Assembly: GCF_022808775.1 (NCBI RefSeq)
Contig: NZ_JAKZLA010000003.1
Coordinates: forward strand, 248,001 to 312,000
Direction: 5' to 3'
Length of the DNA: 64,000 nucleotides
Source of the DNA: Geothrix terrae
Lineage (GTDB): Bacteria; Acidobacteriota; Holophagae; Holophagales; Holophagaceae
Position numbers and translations under genes: made by a program. This document shows, piece by piece, positions 1 to 7,817 of the stretch (position 1 is the stretch's first letter; each line of letters begins with the position of its first letter). The notes below the pieces were generated by a model. It did no database searches, was not told where the DNA came from, and saw only the letters and a list, made by a program, of their open reading frames with translations.

Positions 1-135
1 TGGGGCTCCACCAAGGCGCTAGGTCAGTTATCGCACATTTCCATCGGATTGTGATCCTGGTCACGTAGACGGGAACCGAACGACCAGTACTTTACCGCGA
101 GGTTGGAATTTCGTCTGGCCAAATTCACATAGAAC

Positions 136-168
136 AAGGCCCCGGCGGCATCTGCCTACCGGGGCCTT
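136..168 (-). terminator. Terminator hairpin downstream of efp
   Basis: A perfect 10-bp stem (AAGGCCCCGG with CCGGGGCCTT) closes a 13-base loop. On the minus strand it lies 37 bases past the efp stop codon and is followed by a short U-rich run (TTGTTCTATG). It is probably the efp terminator. Nothing else is recognisable in bases 1-135. Confidence 0.6.
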
Positions 169-204
169 GGGTGTGCCGAACAAACCCAGTCGATGAGAAT
201 GCGT

Positions 205-771
205 CTACTTCACCCGCTCCATGAAGGTGCGGTCCACCGTGTTCACGCGGATCTTTTGGCCGGCTTCCATGTAGGGCGGCACGCCCACGGTGATGCCGTT
301 GTTCAGCTTGGCGGGCTTGTAGGAGCCGGTGGCATTGGCGTTCTTCATGACGGGATCGGTCTCGACGATCTCCAGCACCACGCTGGCCGGCAGGGTGGCG
401 CCCATGGGCTGGCCTTCGTAGAACTCGATCTCCACCTGCATGTTGGGCTCGAGGAAGACCAGGTCGTCGCCCAGGAGCTCCTTGCTCACGTCCATCTGCT
501 CGTAGGTCTCGTTGTTCATGAAGACGAGGTGGTCGCCGTCCTCGTAGAGGTACTCGAGCATGTGCTGCTCGAGGCTGGCCTTGTCCACCTTGTCGGCGCT
601 GCCGAAGCGGTTCTCGCGGTTGATGCCGTCCTTCAGGCGCTTCATCTTCACCACCACGCGGGCCGGCAGGTTGCCGGGCGTCTGGTGCTCGACGCTGATG
701 ACGCGGCAGAGCTCGTTCTCGAAGTTGACGATCATCCCGGCGCGGACCTGGGTGGCGTTGATGAAGGGCAT
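205..771 (-). CDS. efp: Translation elongation factor P
   Basis: This 188-residue protein has the usual EF-P length and layout: an N-terminal KOW-like domain (about 1-65) followed by two OB-fold domains. EF-P binds the ribosome next to the P-site tRNA and relieves stalling on polyproline. The start ATG has a GGAG ribosome-binding site 8 bases upstream. The tip of the domain I loop reads T-P-G-N-L-P-A at residues 31-37, so Asn34 sits where E. coli has the modified Lys34 and B. subtilis Lys32. The classical beta-lysyl or aminopentanol modification therefore cannot occur at that residue. The rest, such as the conserved Y-L-Y-x-D-G-D stretch, is typical. The family call is secure; how the Asn variant functions is not visible here. 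Confidence 0.97.
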   Translation of the reverse strand: MPFINATQVRAGMIVNFENELCRVISVEHQTPGNLPARVVVKMKRLKDGINRENRFGSADKVDKASLEQHMLEYLYEDGDHLVFMNNETYEQMDVSKELLGDDLVFLEPNMQVEIEFYEGQPMGATLPASVVLEIVETDPVMKNANATGSYKPAKLNNGITVGVPPYMEAGQKIRVNTVDRTFMERVK

Positions 772-815
772 GGGGGACTCCGTGAGGGAGGAAAGACGGG
801 TTCGGACTTCCGCTC

Positions 816-850
816 AAAAACCCCTCGCCGGGACCCCGGCGAGGGGTTTT
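816..850 (-). terminator. Bidirectional intrinsic terminator between tRNA-Val and efp
   Basis: An 11-bp GC-rich stem (821-831 with 836-846) and a 4-base loop are flanked by A5 on one side and T4-5 on the other. On the minus strand it ends the tRNA-Val transcript just before the efp leader. Confidence 0.85.
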
Positions 851-925
851 TGGTGGGCGTACCAGGATTCGAACCTGGGACTTCTACCGTGTGAAGGTAG
901 CACTCTACCGCTGAGTTATACGCCC
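851..925 (-). tRNA. tRNA-Val (anticodon CAC)
   Basis: The minus strand folds as a complete cloverleaf. The acceptor stem is GGGCGTA with TACGCCC, the anticodon stem CTACC/GGTAG closes the loop TTCACAC, and the T arm carries GGTTCGAATCC. The anticodon is CAC, reading the valine codon GUG. The 3' CCA is encoded at 851-853. Confidence 0.97.
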
Positions 926-935
926 GCGGTCGACC

Positions 936-964
936 AGGATAACCCAGGATCCGTCCGTTTCCAA
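936..964 (-). promoter_or_regulatory. Predicted promoter of tRNA-Val
   Basis: On the minus strand TTGGAA (959-964) and TATCCT (936-941) are separated by 17 bases. The predicted start falls about 4 bases before the mature tRNA 5' end. Spacing is ideal; each hexamer matches 4 of 6 consensus positions. Confidence 0.5.
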
Positions 965-982
965 GCCCGACGTCGGATCCCA

Positions 983-1000
983 GGCCACGTCTGCGTGGCC
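983..1000 (-). terminator. Hairpin after the aminotransferase gene
   Basis: A 7-bp perfect stem GGCCACG/CGTGGCC with a 4-base loop lies 8 bases past the stop of the minus-strand aminotransferase. There is no U-tract, so terminator function is only suggested. Confidence 0.35.
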
Positions 1001-1007
1001 GGGGAGA

Positions 1008-2222
1008 TCAGCGGACAGCCACCTTCCGCAGCGCGCGGGCGAGCCGGGAGGCCTCGTCCCTCCGCATGGAGCACAGGCCCACGCGCAGTCCTTCCGGCAG
1101 CGGAACCGTGAACACGCCCTCGGCCTTCAGGGCCCCACAAGCCGCCTCCGGATCCGCCGCGGGGGCCGTGACGAAGAACCCTCCGCTCCAGCGGAAGGCC
1201 GCCATGCCTTCGGCCTCCAGAGCCTCATCCAAAGCCAGGGCCCGGGCGGCCAACACCTCGGACCAGTGGCGGTGCTCCGCCGCCAGCCGCGCCTGGGCCT
1301 TGCCGTCCCGCGCGAGGCGCAGGAGCAGGGCCTGAGGGGCGCGGGCGCAGTTGGACCAGGTGCCCCGGCAGGCCTGGGTGAGGGCCGCCTGAAGGGCGGG
1401 ATCGTCACACCAGGGGAAGGCCAGGGCCCCGCCGCGGCCCCCATAGAGCGTCATGGCTTTGGAGAGGGACATGGCGGCCCCCACCAGCACCCGGCCTCCG
1501 GCCCCCAGGGCCGCATAGTCCCTCAGGGCCGCGGTCACGGCCTCGGGCTCGCAGGTGTAGTCCAGATAAGCCAGATCCAGGATCAGGGTGACGGGCCCCA
1601 GGACCGACGCGTCCCGCAGCAGGCCCGCGAGCGTCGCGCGATCCGCCGCGGAGAGGCTGCGACCCGAGGGGTTGTGGCAGGGATCGTTGAGCCAGACCAT
1701 GACCCGGCCCTGCGCCTTCATCTGGGCCCTCAGCGCCCGGTCCCAGGCCGCCGCGTCCAGCGCCTGTCCCGCCGCCGGCCAGGGGGCCGTCTCCACCCGC
1801 ATGCCGTTCTCGCCCGCCATGGTGGCGTAGGGGCCCCAGTAGGGCGCCGTGGTGAGGAGCGCCTGGCCTGGCTCGAGGAAGTTCCGCAGGGAGAGGGAAA
1901 GGGCCCCGCTGCCGCCGGGTGTGGCACAGGCCGCGCCCGCGCCATCCAGGGCGGGCCAGTGGCGCTGCACCAGGGCCTTCAGGAAGGCCGGATCCCCGGC
2001 GATGGGCGCGTAGGGGGCCACGTCCATGGCGCCCAGCTCCCGCCAGAGGTCCATCACCGTCTCGTGCACCACCAGCTGCCCGGCCTCGTCCAGCAGGACG
2101 CCCACGGTGGCGTTGAGGATGGATTCGCCCGCCGCCTTCCGGGCCTGGGCCTCGGTGTTCAAGGCGAAGATGGGATCGTCCGCGGGGAAGTCGCGCCGGG
2201 TGGGGATGAGCTGCTCGGTCAT
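1008..2222 (-). CDS. PLP-dependent class I/II aminotransferase (aspartate/aromatic type)
   Basis: The 404-residue protein is a fold-type I aminotransferase. Visible hallmarks are the substrate and cofactor motif N-D-P-C-H-N-P-S-G near residue 185, L-D-L-A-Y-L-D-Y following it, and S-L-S-K-A-M, whose Lys should form the Schiff base with pyridoxal phosphate. The C-terminal R-V-G-L-C-S-M holds the carboxylate-binding Arg. The N-terminal N-A-T-V-G-V-L-L-D segment resembles aspartate/aromatic aminotransferases rather than the HisC branch. It stands alone, ending before the tRNA-Val promoter and starting 8 bases after the LysR stop on the same strand, so the two may be co-transcribed. The amino acid substrate cannot be told from sequence. 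Confidence 0.85.
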   Translation of the reverse strand: MTEQLIPTRRDFPADDPIFALNTEAQARKAAGESILNATVGVLLDEAGQLVVHETVMDLWRELGAMDVAPYAPIAGDPAFLKALVQRHWPALDGAGAACATPGGSGALSLSLRNFLEPGQALLTTAPYWGPYATMAGENGMRVETAPWPAAGQALDAAAWDRALRAQMKAQGRVMVWLNDPCHNPSGRSLSAADRATLAGLLRDASVLGPVTLILDLAYLDYTCEPEAVTAALRDYAALGAGGRVLVGAAMSLSKAMTLYGGRGGALAFPWCDDPALQAALTQACRGTWSNCARAPQALLLRLARDGKAQARLAAEHRHWSEVLAARALALDEALEAEGMAAFRWSGGFFVTAPAADPEAACGALKAEGVFTVPLPEGLRVGLCSMRRDEASRLARALRKVAVR

Positions 2223-2230
2223 GCTCTAGC

Positions 2231-3154
2231 CTACCGTCCCAGCCCCCCGGACGGCGCGGGAGGATGCGCCAGGGCATGGCGCAGGAAGGCCGCAGGCTGG
2301 CCCGCGAGCCCCCCGCCGACTTGGGCCCATGAAAAAGTCCGGGGGATGCTCAGGTCCGGGAGGGGGATCAGCTCCAGGGTCCCCCGCTGCAGCTCCCGCT
2401 GGATGCTCCAGCGCGACAGGAAGCCGATGCCGAGCCCCAGCAGGACGCAGGACTTGATGGCCTCGGTATCCCCCACCACCAGGTCCGTGGCCCGGGGGCC
2501 CTGGATCCGCCGGGTCCTCCGCAGGACGCGTTCCACCACCACCCGCGTGCCCGAGCCCGGCTCGCGCCAGACGAGCGGGACCCCGGCCAGGTCCGCCGCC
2601 GTGCGCACGGCCTTCAGCGGATCCGGCGCCCGGGCCGCCCGGACGGCCACCAGCTCGTCCTTCAGGTAGGGCTGCAGGGACAGCCCCGGGGCCCGCGTGA
2701 GCCCCTCCACCAGGGCCAGGGGAACGCGCCCTTCCCGCACCCAGGCCAGCACCTCGTCCGTGTTGCCCACCTCCAGGACCAGCGGCGCGGGCCGGTGGCT
2801 GGCGGCGAAGGCCTGGAGCACCGGGGGCAGGATGTAGGCGGCGGCGGTGGTGCTCGCGCCCAGACGCAACTCCCCGGTGGGCTGCTCCTCCGCCTGAAGC
2901 CGCTCCACCGCCTCTTCCAGCAGGCGATGGACCCGCCGGGCGCAATCCAGCAGGAGGCGGCCCGTCCCGGTGAGCTGCACTCCGGAGGCGTGGCGGGTGA
3001 AGAGGGGGCGGCCCAGATCCGACTCCAGCTGCCGGATCTGGGCCGTCACGGCCGGCTGTGACAGGTTCAGGAGGTTGGCGGCCGCGGAGATCCGGCCCGC
3101 CTGGGCCACGACCCGGAACGTCTCCAGGCGGCGGGGATCGAGGTCATCACGCAT
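2231..3154 (-). CDS. LysR-family transcriptional regulator, divergent from yeiH
   Basis: With the start at 3154 the protein has 307 residues. An N-terminal winged helix-turn-helix (about 4-62, including S-A-A-N-L-L-N-L-S-Q-P-A-V-T) is followed by a periplasmic-binding-protein-like effector domain. The longer reading starting at 3184 has no ribosome-binding site and would place coding sequence over a perfect operator palindrome (3179-3195), so the shorter start is preferred. It is divergent from a YeiH-type exporter, the arrangement known for E. coli yeiE-yeiH, so it most likely controls that gene. The effector is unknown. Confidence 0.88.
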   Translation of the reverse strand: MRDDLDPRRLETFRVVAQAGRISAAANLLNLSQPAVTAQIRQLESDLGRPLFTRHASGVQLTGTGRLLLDCARRVHRLLEEAVERLQAEEQPTGELRLGASTTAAAYILPPVLQAFAASHRPAPLVLEVGNTDEVLAWVREGRVPLALVEGLTRAPGLSLQPYLKDELVAVRAARAPDPLKAVRTAADLAGVPLVWREPGSGTRVVVERVLRRTRRIQGPRATDLVVGDTEAIKSCVLLGLGIGFLSRWSIQRELQRGTLELIPLPDLSIPRTFSWAQVGGGLAGQPAAFLRHALAHPPAPSGGLGR

Positions 3155-3178
3155 CGGAATCCATCCATTTTTCTGATG

Positions 3179-3195
3179 AGTCATTCATTATGACT
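3179..3195. promoter_or_regulatory. LysR-type operator (T-N11-A palindrome)
   Basis: A perfect inverted repeat AGTCAT-N5-ATGACT fits the LysR consensus T-N11-A. It lies between the divergent LysR and yeiH genes, centred about 47 bases before the predicted yeiH start site, the usual place for an activator site. Confidence 0.65.
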
Positions 3196-3220
3196 ATTAT
3201 TTTTTCGGATCGAATCAACC

Positions 3221-3226
3221 TATCTT
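3221..3226 (+). promoter_or_regulatory. -10 box of yeiH
   Basis: TATCTT lies 8 bases before the ATG at 3235 in an AT-rich patch unlike its surroundings. There is no good -35 hexamer at 17-18 bases, as expected for an activator-dependent promoter. Confidence 0.5.
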
Positions 3227-3234
3227 CGATGTCC

Positions 3235-4188
3235 ATGAAGCGCCTCGCCTCCCTCCTCCTTCCCCTCGGCGCCCTCCTGGCCCTGGCTCCCTTCACCCCC
3301 GCCGCGGCGGCCCTGGTGGGTGGCGCCGCGCTGGCCCTCACCCTGGGCAATCCGGCCGCCAGCCTCACCCGCCGATGGACCCACCGGCTGCTGCCCCTGG
3401 CCGTCATCGGGCTGGGCGCGGACATGAACCTGCGGGCGGTGGCCAAGGCGGGCCTGCACGGGCTCGGCTACACGGCCCTGAGCCTCGTGCTCGTGCTCGC
3501 CCTGGGCCTCTGGCTGGCGCGGACGCTGAAGGTGGATCGCGAAGCCGGCCTGCTGATCTCCGTGGGCACCGCCATCTGCGGCGGCAGCGCCATCGCCGCG
3601 GTCGCCCCGGTGATCCGCGCCAAGGACCACGGCATCTCCGTGGCCCTGGCCACGGTCTTCCTGCTCAACGCTGCGGCCCTGGTGATCTTCCCCCCCCTGG
3701 GCCACGCCGCCGGGCTGGGCCAGGACGCCTTCGGCCTCTGGTCGGCCCTGGCCATCCACGACACCAGCTCCGTGGTGGGCGCCGGGCTCGCCTACGGCCC
3801 CAGGGCCCTGGAGGTGGCCACCACCGTGAAGCTGGCCCGGGCCCTGTGGATCGTGCCGCTCACCTTCGGCATCGGCTGGGTCATGTCCCGGCGCGAACCG
3901 GCCTCCGCCGACGCCGCGCCGGTGAAGAAGCCCTGGTTCATCGCCGGCTTCCTGGCCATGGCGGCCCTCGTCACCTTCGTGCCCGCCCTCCAGGTGCCGG
4001 GCCACCTGGTGGCCGCGGCCGCCCGGCGCGTCCTGGTGCTCACCCTCTTCCTCATCGGCGCCGGCCTCAGCCGCGAGGCCTTGCGCGGCGTGGGCCTGCG
4101 CCCCTTCCTCCAGGGACTGGCCCTCTGGCTGATCGTGGGATCCCTGGGCCTGGGCGCGGTGAAACTGGGCCTGCTGACGGTCGGCTAG
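3235..4188 (+). CDS. YeiH-family putative sulfate exporter (UPF0324)
   Basis: This integral membrane protein of 317 residues has about ten hydrophobic helices and the family signature region G-T-A-I-C-G-G-S-A-I-A-A, with H-D-T-S-S-V-V-G-A further on. The family is annotated as a conserved transporter or putative sulfate exporter; the substrate is poorly established. The start is set at 3235 (M-K-R-L-A-S) because the -10 box at 3221 leaves almost no room for an earlier start and upstream ATGs lack a ribosome-binding site. An ATG at 3229 adds two residues. The divergent LysR gene and the operator at 3179 suggest inducible expression. Confidence 0.85.
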   Translation: MKRLASLLLPLGALLALAPFTPAAAALVGGAALALTLGNPAASLTRRWTHRLLPLAVIGLGADMNLRAVAKAGLHGLGYTALSLVLVLALGLWLARTLKVDREAGLLISVGTAICGGSAIAAVAPVIRAKDHGISVALATVFLLNAAALVIFPPLGHAAGLGQDAFGLWSALAIHDTSSVVGAGLAYGPRALEVATTVKLARALWIVPLTFGIGWVMSRREPASADAAPVKKPWFIAGFLAMAALVTFVPALQVPGHLVAAAARRVLVLTLFLIGAGLSREALRGVGLRPFLQGLALWLIVGSLGLGAVKLGLLTVG

Positions 4189-4208
4189 ACTCAGCCTCTG
4201 GAGGCCGC

Positions 4209-4790
4209 ATGATCCGCCCCTTCCAAGGCATGGTTCCCAAGCTCGGCTCGCGCGTGTTCCTGGCGGACAGCGCGCTGGTGCTGGGCGATGTGGCCATCGG
4301 CGACGACGCCAGCATCTGGTTCAACTGCGCCATCCGCGGCGACGTGAACTGGATCCGCATCGGCGCCCGCACCAACATCCAGGATGCCTGCTGCCTGCAC
4401 GTCACCAATGGGAAGTGGCCCCTGCTCATCGAGGATGAGGTGAGCATCGCCCACAACGTGATGCTGCACGGCTGCACCATCCGGAAGGGCGCCCTCATCG
4501 GCATGAGCACGACGATCATGGACGGCGCCGAGATCGGCGAAGGCTGCCTCGTGGCCGCGGGCAGCCTCGTGCGCGAGGGCCTCCAGGCGCCCCCCCACAG
4601 CCTGGTGGCCGGCTGGCCCGCCAGGGTGAAGGGTCCCCTCAGCGAGAAGCAGCGCGAGCTCGTGGCCAGCGTCTGGACCCGCTACGTGCGGTACAAGGAG
4701 GCCTACTTCGCCGACGGCTGGCCCGTGGCGGAGGCTCCGTCGATCTCCGTCCCCCGGCCGGGATTCGCCGAGGGCCACCCCTTTCCTTGA
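4209..4790 (+). CDS. Gamma-class carbonic anhydrase-like hexapeptide-repeat protein
   Basis: The 193-residue protein is a left-handed beta-helix of hexapeptide repeats (about residues 15-140), with W-F-N-C-A-I-R-G-D near residue 37 and the metal-binding H-N-V-M-L-H-G segment typical of the gamma-carbonic anhydrase/YrdA/PaaY family. A further conserved His occurs at the C-L-H-V segment. The family hydrates CO2 or acts as an uncharacterised metal-dependent enzyme. A GGAG ribosome-binding site precedes the ATG. A TAGACT box (4186-4191), overlapping the upstream yeiH stop codon, is a candidate -10. A C-terminal tail of about 25 residues, rich in Pro and Arg, lies beyond the repeat domain. Confidence 0.85.
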   Translation: MIRPFQGMVPKLGSRVFLADSALVLGDVAIGDDASIWFNCAIRGDVNWIRIGARTNIQDACCLHVTNGKWPLLIEDEVSIAHNVMLHGCTIRKGALIGMSTTIMDGAEIGEGCLVAAGSLVREGLQAPPHSLVAGWPARVKGPLSEKQRELVASVWTRYVRYKEAYFADGWPVAEAPSISVPRPGFAEGHPFP

Positions 4791-4793
4791 CCC

Positions 4794-5519
4794 TCAGTTC
4801 TGGGCCGCCGGCGGGTTCACCACCTCCCAGCCATCCTCGGTGCGCCCTTGCACCTGCTCCTGGGCGTGGGTGACGACCTCGGCCGTCAGCACGCGCTGCT
4901 CGTTCCGTCGCGGGATCTCAGCCCGGAACTTCACGGACCAGGTGGTGACGCCCCCTTCCTCGCTGCGATCCGGATGGATCATCACCGCGCCGCCGGGGCC
5001 GGTCTCGCCGCCCAGAAAGGCTGGGCTCTTGGGATCGAAGGGATTCTTCAGGGCCGCCAGCTCCGGGTCCCGGAGGAGGTCCCGGATGAGGGTGTCCTGG
5101 GGCACGGGCTGGCCGGGGTTCCGGGCCTGCCAGGCCAGGACGGCGGCTTCGGCCTTGGCCCTCGCCTGGTCGAGGTGGTGCTGGACGGCCGCTTCCCGGG
5201 CCAGCTCCCGCTGGAGCATCACGGAGGGGATGGCGATGGCGGTCGCGATGCCCATGACGGGGAGCATCAGCGCGGCCAGCACGAGGCCGATGATACCGGT
5301 GACCAGGCCCGTGGAGGGGACGGGCGCGTAGCTCCGGGGGTCCGCCTTCGCCAGGCGCTTCGCCTTGGCCTGCTGCACCAGGGCCACGATGCCCAGGACG
5401 AGCGCCACGGGGAGGCCCACGCAGGTGAGGGCGAAGACGATGGAGAGGATGCCGCAGACCTTGGCGGCCTGGGCGCCGGGGGCCGGAACGGGGGTGGACG
5501 TCGGGGAGGCGTCGGACAT
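4794..5519 (-). CDS. Small membrane protein with two N-terminal helices (DUF4190-like)
   Basis: The 241-residue product has a Pro/Thr-rich start, two hydrophobic helices around residues 20-45 and 70-100 joined by a basic cytoplasmic loop, and a soluble C-terminal half. The N-terminal helix pair (G-I-L-S-I-V-F-A-L and G-I-I-G-L-V-L-A-A) resembles DUF4190. The C-terminal domain has a charged helix after the second segment, recalling pilin-like proteins, but no type IV prepilin cleavage site is seen. GGAG lies 6 bases before the ATG at 5519, favouring this start over a TTG further upstream. It converges with the carbonic anhydrase gene. No function can be assigned. Confidence 0.7.
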   Translation of the reverse strand: MSDASPTSTPVPAPGAQAAKVCGILSIVFALTCVGLPVALVLGIVALVQQAKAKRLAKADPRSYAPVPSTGLVTGIIGLVLAALMLPVMGIATAIAIPSVMLQRELAREAAVQHHLDQARAKAEAAVLAWQARNPGQPVPQDTLIRDLLRDPELAALKNPFDPKSPAFLGGETGPGGAVMIHPDRSEEGGVTTWSVKFRAEIPRRNEQRVLTAEVVTHAQEQVQGRTEDGWEVVNPPAAQN

Positions 5520-5622
5520 GGGCATCTCCAATGGGGATGCATCCAGCTTCCCAGAAGACGGGGCTTCCCAGAAGGCGGAGCGTTCCGGAAGATCGTCCCT
5601 CCCGCCGATTGACAGGCTGGGC

Positions 5623-5628
5623 TAGACT
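5623..5628 (+). promoter_or_regulatory. -10 box TAGACT, 9 bases before a start codon
   Basis: GGCTAGACTC lies directly upstream of the PseG-like gene. A TTGACA occurs 8 bases before it, too close to act as its -35. The spacing to ATG implies a leader of only a few bases and there is no strong ribosome-binding site. Confidence 0.4.
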
Positions 5629-5637
5629 CTCGGGATC

Positions 5638-6717
5638 ATGTCCCCCCTGCTGATCCTCCGCGTCCACGCCGATCTGCGCCTCGGGCTGGGGCACGTGGCC
5701 CGCGCCCTCGCCCTGCAGGAGGCTTGGCGCGCCCTCGGCGGCACGGCCTGCATCGCCGCCTCGGGGGATGATCGCGCCCGCCGGGTGGGCGGCGGCCGGC
5801 ACCCCTTCCTGGATCAGGCCCTGCCCTGCGAGGCGATCTACCTGGGCGAGGCGATCCACGCGCCCCTGCCGGCGGAGCTGAAGGCCCGCGCCGCCGTGGC
5901 GCTCGTGGACCAGTGGGATACCAGCACCGAGTTCCTCCAGGCCCTGCGCCCCCTGAGGGTGGCCGTCATGGAGGACGACACGGACGCCCATGAGGTGGCG
6001 GACCTGCTCTTCCAGCCCTTCCTGGAGGGCGTCCGCTGGCCGGACCACCCCGTGAAGGTGGTGGACGGGCGCAAGGTCCGGCCCTACGAGACCACGTCCG
6101 GCGCCTGCCGCGTGGTGCGCGGCGCCAACTTCATCGTGGTGGACAAGGCCGCGCTGGAGCTGCGTCCCAAGCGGGTGCCCCTCCAGCCTCTGGCCGTCCA
6201 CAAGCTGCTGGTCACCTTCGGCGGCAGCGACGGCCCCAACCTGGCGCAGAAGGCCTTCGACACCCTGGCCAGGCTGGCCTCCGAGGACCGCTGGCATGGC
6301 GCCTGCACGCTGCTGGCCCCCAACGGCATCCAGGGCGACCCCTTCCCGGGCTGCACCGTGGCCAGGAGCCTGCCGGCCCTCACCCGGCGCATCCAGGACC
6401 ACGACGCCATCTGGTGCTCCGCCGGCGTGACACTGGCCGAGGCCCTCTGCATGGGCGTCCCCGCCACGGTCTGGGGCCAGAACGACCGGCAGCACGGCAT
6501 CCTGGCGGATCTGGCCATGGCGAACGGCTGCTTCGACCTGGGCGTGGGCCCCGAGGCCGACCTCGGCATCGTGCGGGAAGCCCTGACGCAATGGCTGGGT
6601 CCCGAGGGCCAGGACAACCGCCAGGAGCAGGTGCGCGACGGCATGGCCCTGGTGGACGGCCTGGGCGCCTCGCGCATCGCGCAGGAGCTGTGGCGGTTGG
6701 CCGCGCCCCAGGGCTGA
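5638..6717 (+). CDS. PseG-like nucleotide-sugar hydrolase / GT-B fold protein
   Basis: The 359-residue protein begins R-V-H-A-D-L-R-L-G-L-G-H-V-A-R, matching the N-terminal G-x-G-H-xx-R motif of PseG, the UDP-sugar hydrolase of pseudaminic acid synthesis, a relative of MurG. The C-terminal half carries V-T-F-G-G-S-D and the donor-binding C-S-A-G-V-T-L-A-E-A-L-xx-G-V-P segment. PseG proper is usually shorter (about 280-340 residues) and none of the other pse genes is nearby, so a related sugar-nucleotide enzyme is equally possible. It probably has its own promoter (5623) and is followed immediately by the ribosomal protein promoter. Confidence 0.65.
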   Translation: MSPLLILRVHADLRLGLGHVARALALQEAWRALGGTACIAASGDDRARRVGGGRHPFLDQALPCEAIYLGEAIHAPLPAELKARAAVALVDQWDTSTEFLQALRPLRVAVMEDDTDAHEVADLLFQPFLEGVRWPDHPVKVVDGRKVRPYETTSGACRVVRGANFIVVDKAALELRPKRVPLQPLAVHKLLVTFGGSDGPNLAQKAFDTLARLASEDRWHGACTLLAPNGIQGDPFPGCTVARSLPALTRRIQDHDAIWCSAGVTLAEALCMGVPATVWGQNDRQHGILADLAMANGCFDLGVGPEADLGIVREALTQWLGPEGQDNRQEQVRDGMALVDGLGASRIAQELWRLAAPQG

Positions 6718-6726
6718 AATCCCGGC

Positions 6727-6755
6727 TTGACCCCACCGGCCTCCAACGATAAGCT
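6727..6755 (+). promoter_or_regulatory. Predicted promoter of rplM-rpsI
   Basis: TTGACC (6727-6732) and TAAGCT (6750-6755) are 17 bases apart and start 10 bases after the preceding stop codon. The transcript would have a leader of about 60 bases before rplM. The -35 is strong, the -10 weak. Confidence 0.5.
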
Positions 6756-6823
6756 TTCCCTTCTGTGGACTCGCCGCCCGTAGGGTGGTGTCTTCGCAGC
6801 CCGATGTGATCCCGGAGCAGGCC

Positions 6824-7258
6824 ATGAGCACGTACTTCCCGAAAGCCGATGATCTGAAGCGCCAGTGGTTCCTGGTGGATGCCACCGGCATTCCCGTGGG
6901 CCGCCTGAGCACCGCCGTGGCGGATGTCCTCTCCGGCAAGAACAAGCCGACCTGGACCCCCTTCCTCGACACCGGCGACCATGTCGTCGTCATCAACGCC
7001 GAGAAGGCCGTCCTGACCGGCAAGAAGGGCGTGCAGAAGTTCTATCGCCGCACCACCACCCAGCCTGGCTCCATGAAGGAAGTCAAGGCCGAGGTGATGA
7101 AGGCCACCTACCCCGAGCGCATCATCGAGAGCGCGGTCAAGGGCATGCTGCCCAAGGGCCCCCTCGGCCGGGCGATGTACCGCAAGCTGAAGGTCTATGC
7201 CGGCCCCGAGCACGAGCAGGCCGCCCAGCAGCCCCAGATCCTGACCATCCAGAAGTAG
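6824..7258 (+). CDS. rplM: 50S ribosomal protein L13
   Basis: The 144-residue product has the standard L13 length and motifs: W-x-L-V-D-A near the start, [13 protein letters not shown], and the C-terminal M-L-P-K-G-P-L-G-R segment followed by [10 protein letters not shown]13 binds 23S rRNA early in assembly of the large subunit. The ATG at 6824 has a GGAG site; in-frame starts upstream lack homology. rpsI follows after 13 bases, the universal bacterial pairing. Confidence 0.98.
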   Translation: MSTYFPKADDLKRQWFLVDATGIPVGRLSTAVADVLSGKNKPTWTPFLDTGDHVVVINAEKAVLTGKKGVQKFYRRTTTQPGSMKEVKAEVMKATYPERIIESAVKGMLPKGPLGRAMYRKLKVYAGPEHEQAAQQPQILTIQK

Positions 7259-7271
7259 AGGCGAGGACCCC

Positions 7272-7664
7272 ATGGCCATTTCCCAGAACTACGGAACCGG
7301 TCGCCGCAAGAGCGCGGCCGCCCGCGCCTTCCTCCGCCCCGGCACCGGCAAGATCACCGTCAACGGCCGCAGCCTCGAGAGCTACTTCCCGAACGCCGTG
7401 CTCCGCATGATGGTCCACCAGCCCCTGGTGCTGGCCGACCTCGACGGCAAGTTCGACATGGTCATCAGCGTCGTCGGCGGCGGCCCCGCCGGCCAGGCCT
7501 CGGCCATCCGCATGGGCATCTCCCGCGCCCTACTGGGCTACAACGAGCAGCTGAAGTCCCTCCTGCGAGGCGCTGGTCTCCTGACCCGCGATCCCCGCAT
7601 GAAGGAGCGCAAGAAGCCCGGTCGCAAGGCCGCCCGTCGCCGCTTCCAGTTCAGCAAGCGCTAG
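7272..7664 (+). CDS. rpsI: 30S ribosomal protein S9
   Basis: The 130-residue protein matches S9 throughout: [12 protein letters not shown] at the N-terminus, G-G-G-x-x-G-Q-A-x-A-I-R in the middle, and the basic tail ending F-S-K-R whose last residues contact P-site tRNA. It is co-transcribed with rplM and followed by a strong intrinsic terminator. Confidence 0.98.
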   Translation: MAISQNYGTGRRKSAAARAFLRPGTGKITVNGRSLESYFPNAVLRMMVHQPLVLADLDGKFDMVISVVGGGPAGQASAIRMGISRALLGYNEQLKSLLRGAGLLTRDPRMKERKKPGRKAARRRFQFSKR

Positions 7665-7674
7665 TCGTTTCTCT

Positions 7675-7708
7675 GGAAGGGGGATCTTCGGGTCCCCCTT
7701 CCGTTTTT
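7675..7708 (+). terminator. Intrinsic terminator of rplM-rpsI with a UUCG tetraloop
   Basis: A 12-bp stem (7675-7686 with 7691-7702, one U-G pair) closes a UUCG loop and is followed by GTTTTT. It is a textbook Rho-independent terminator. Confidence 0.92.
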
Positions 7709-7817
7709 CCGGTCCACGGGATGCCGTGGGCGATTCGGGCGAAGGGATCCAACCCCGAGCCTTTCATCCCACCCGCGGCGCCTTCACCCATTCCGCCGCT
7801 TGACCAGGGAGGCCAGC

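Noticed and set aside
5609-5628. TTGACA followed by TAGACT as a -35/-10 promoter before the PseG-like gene
   Set aside because: The hexamers are only 8 bases apart, far below the usual 16-18. Only the TAGACT box was kept, at low confidence.
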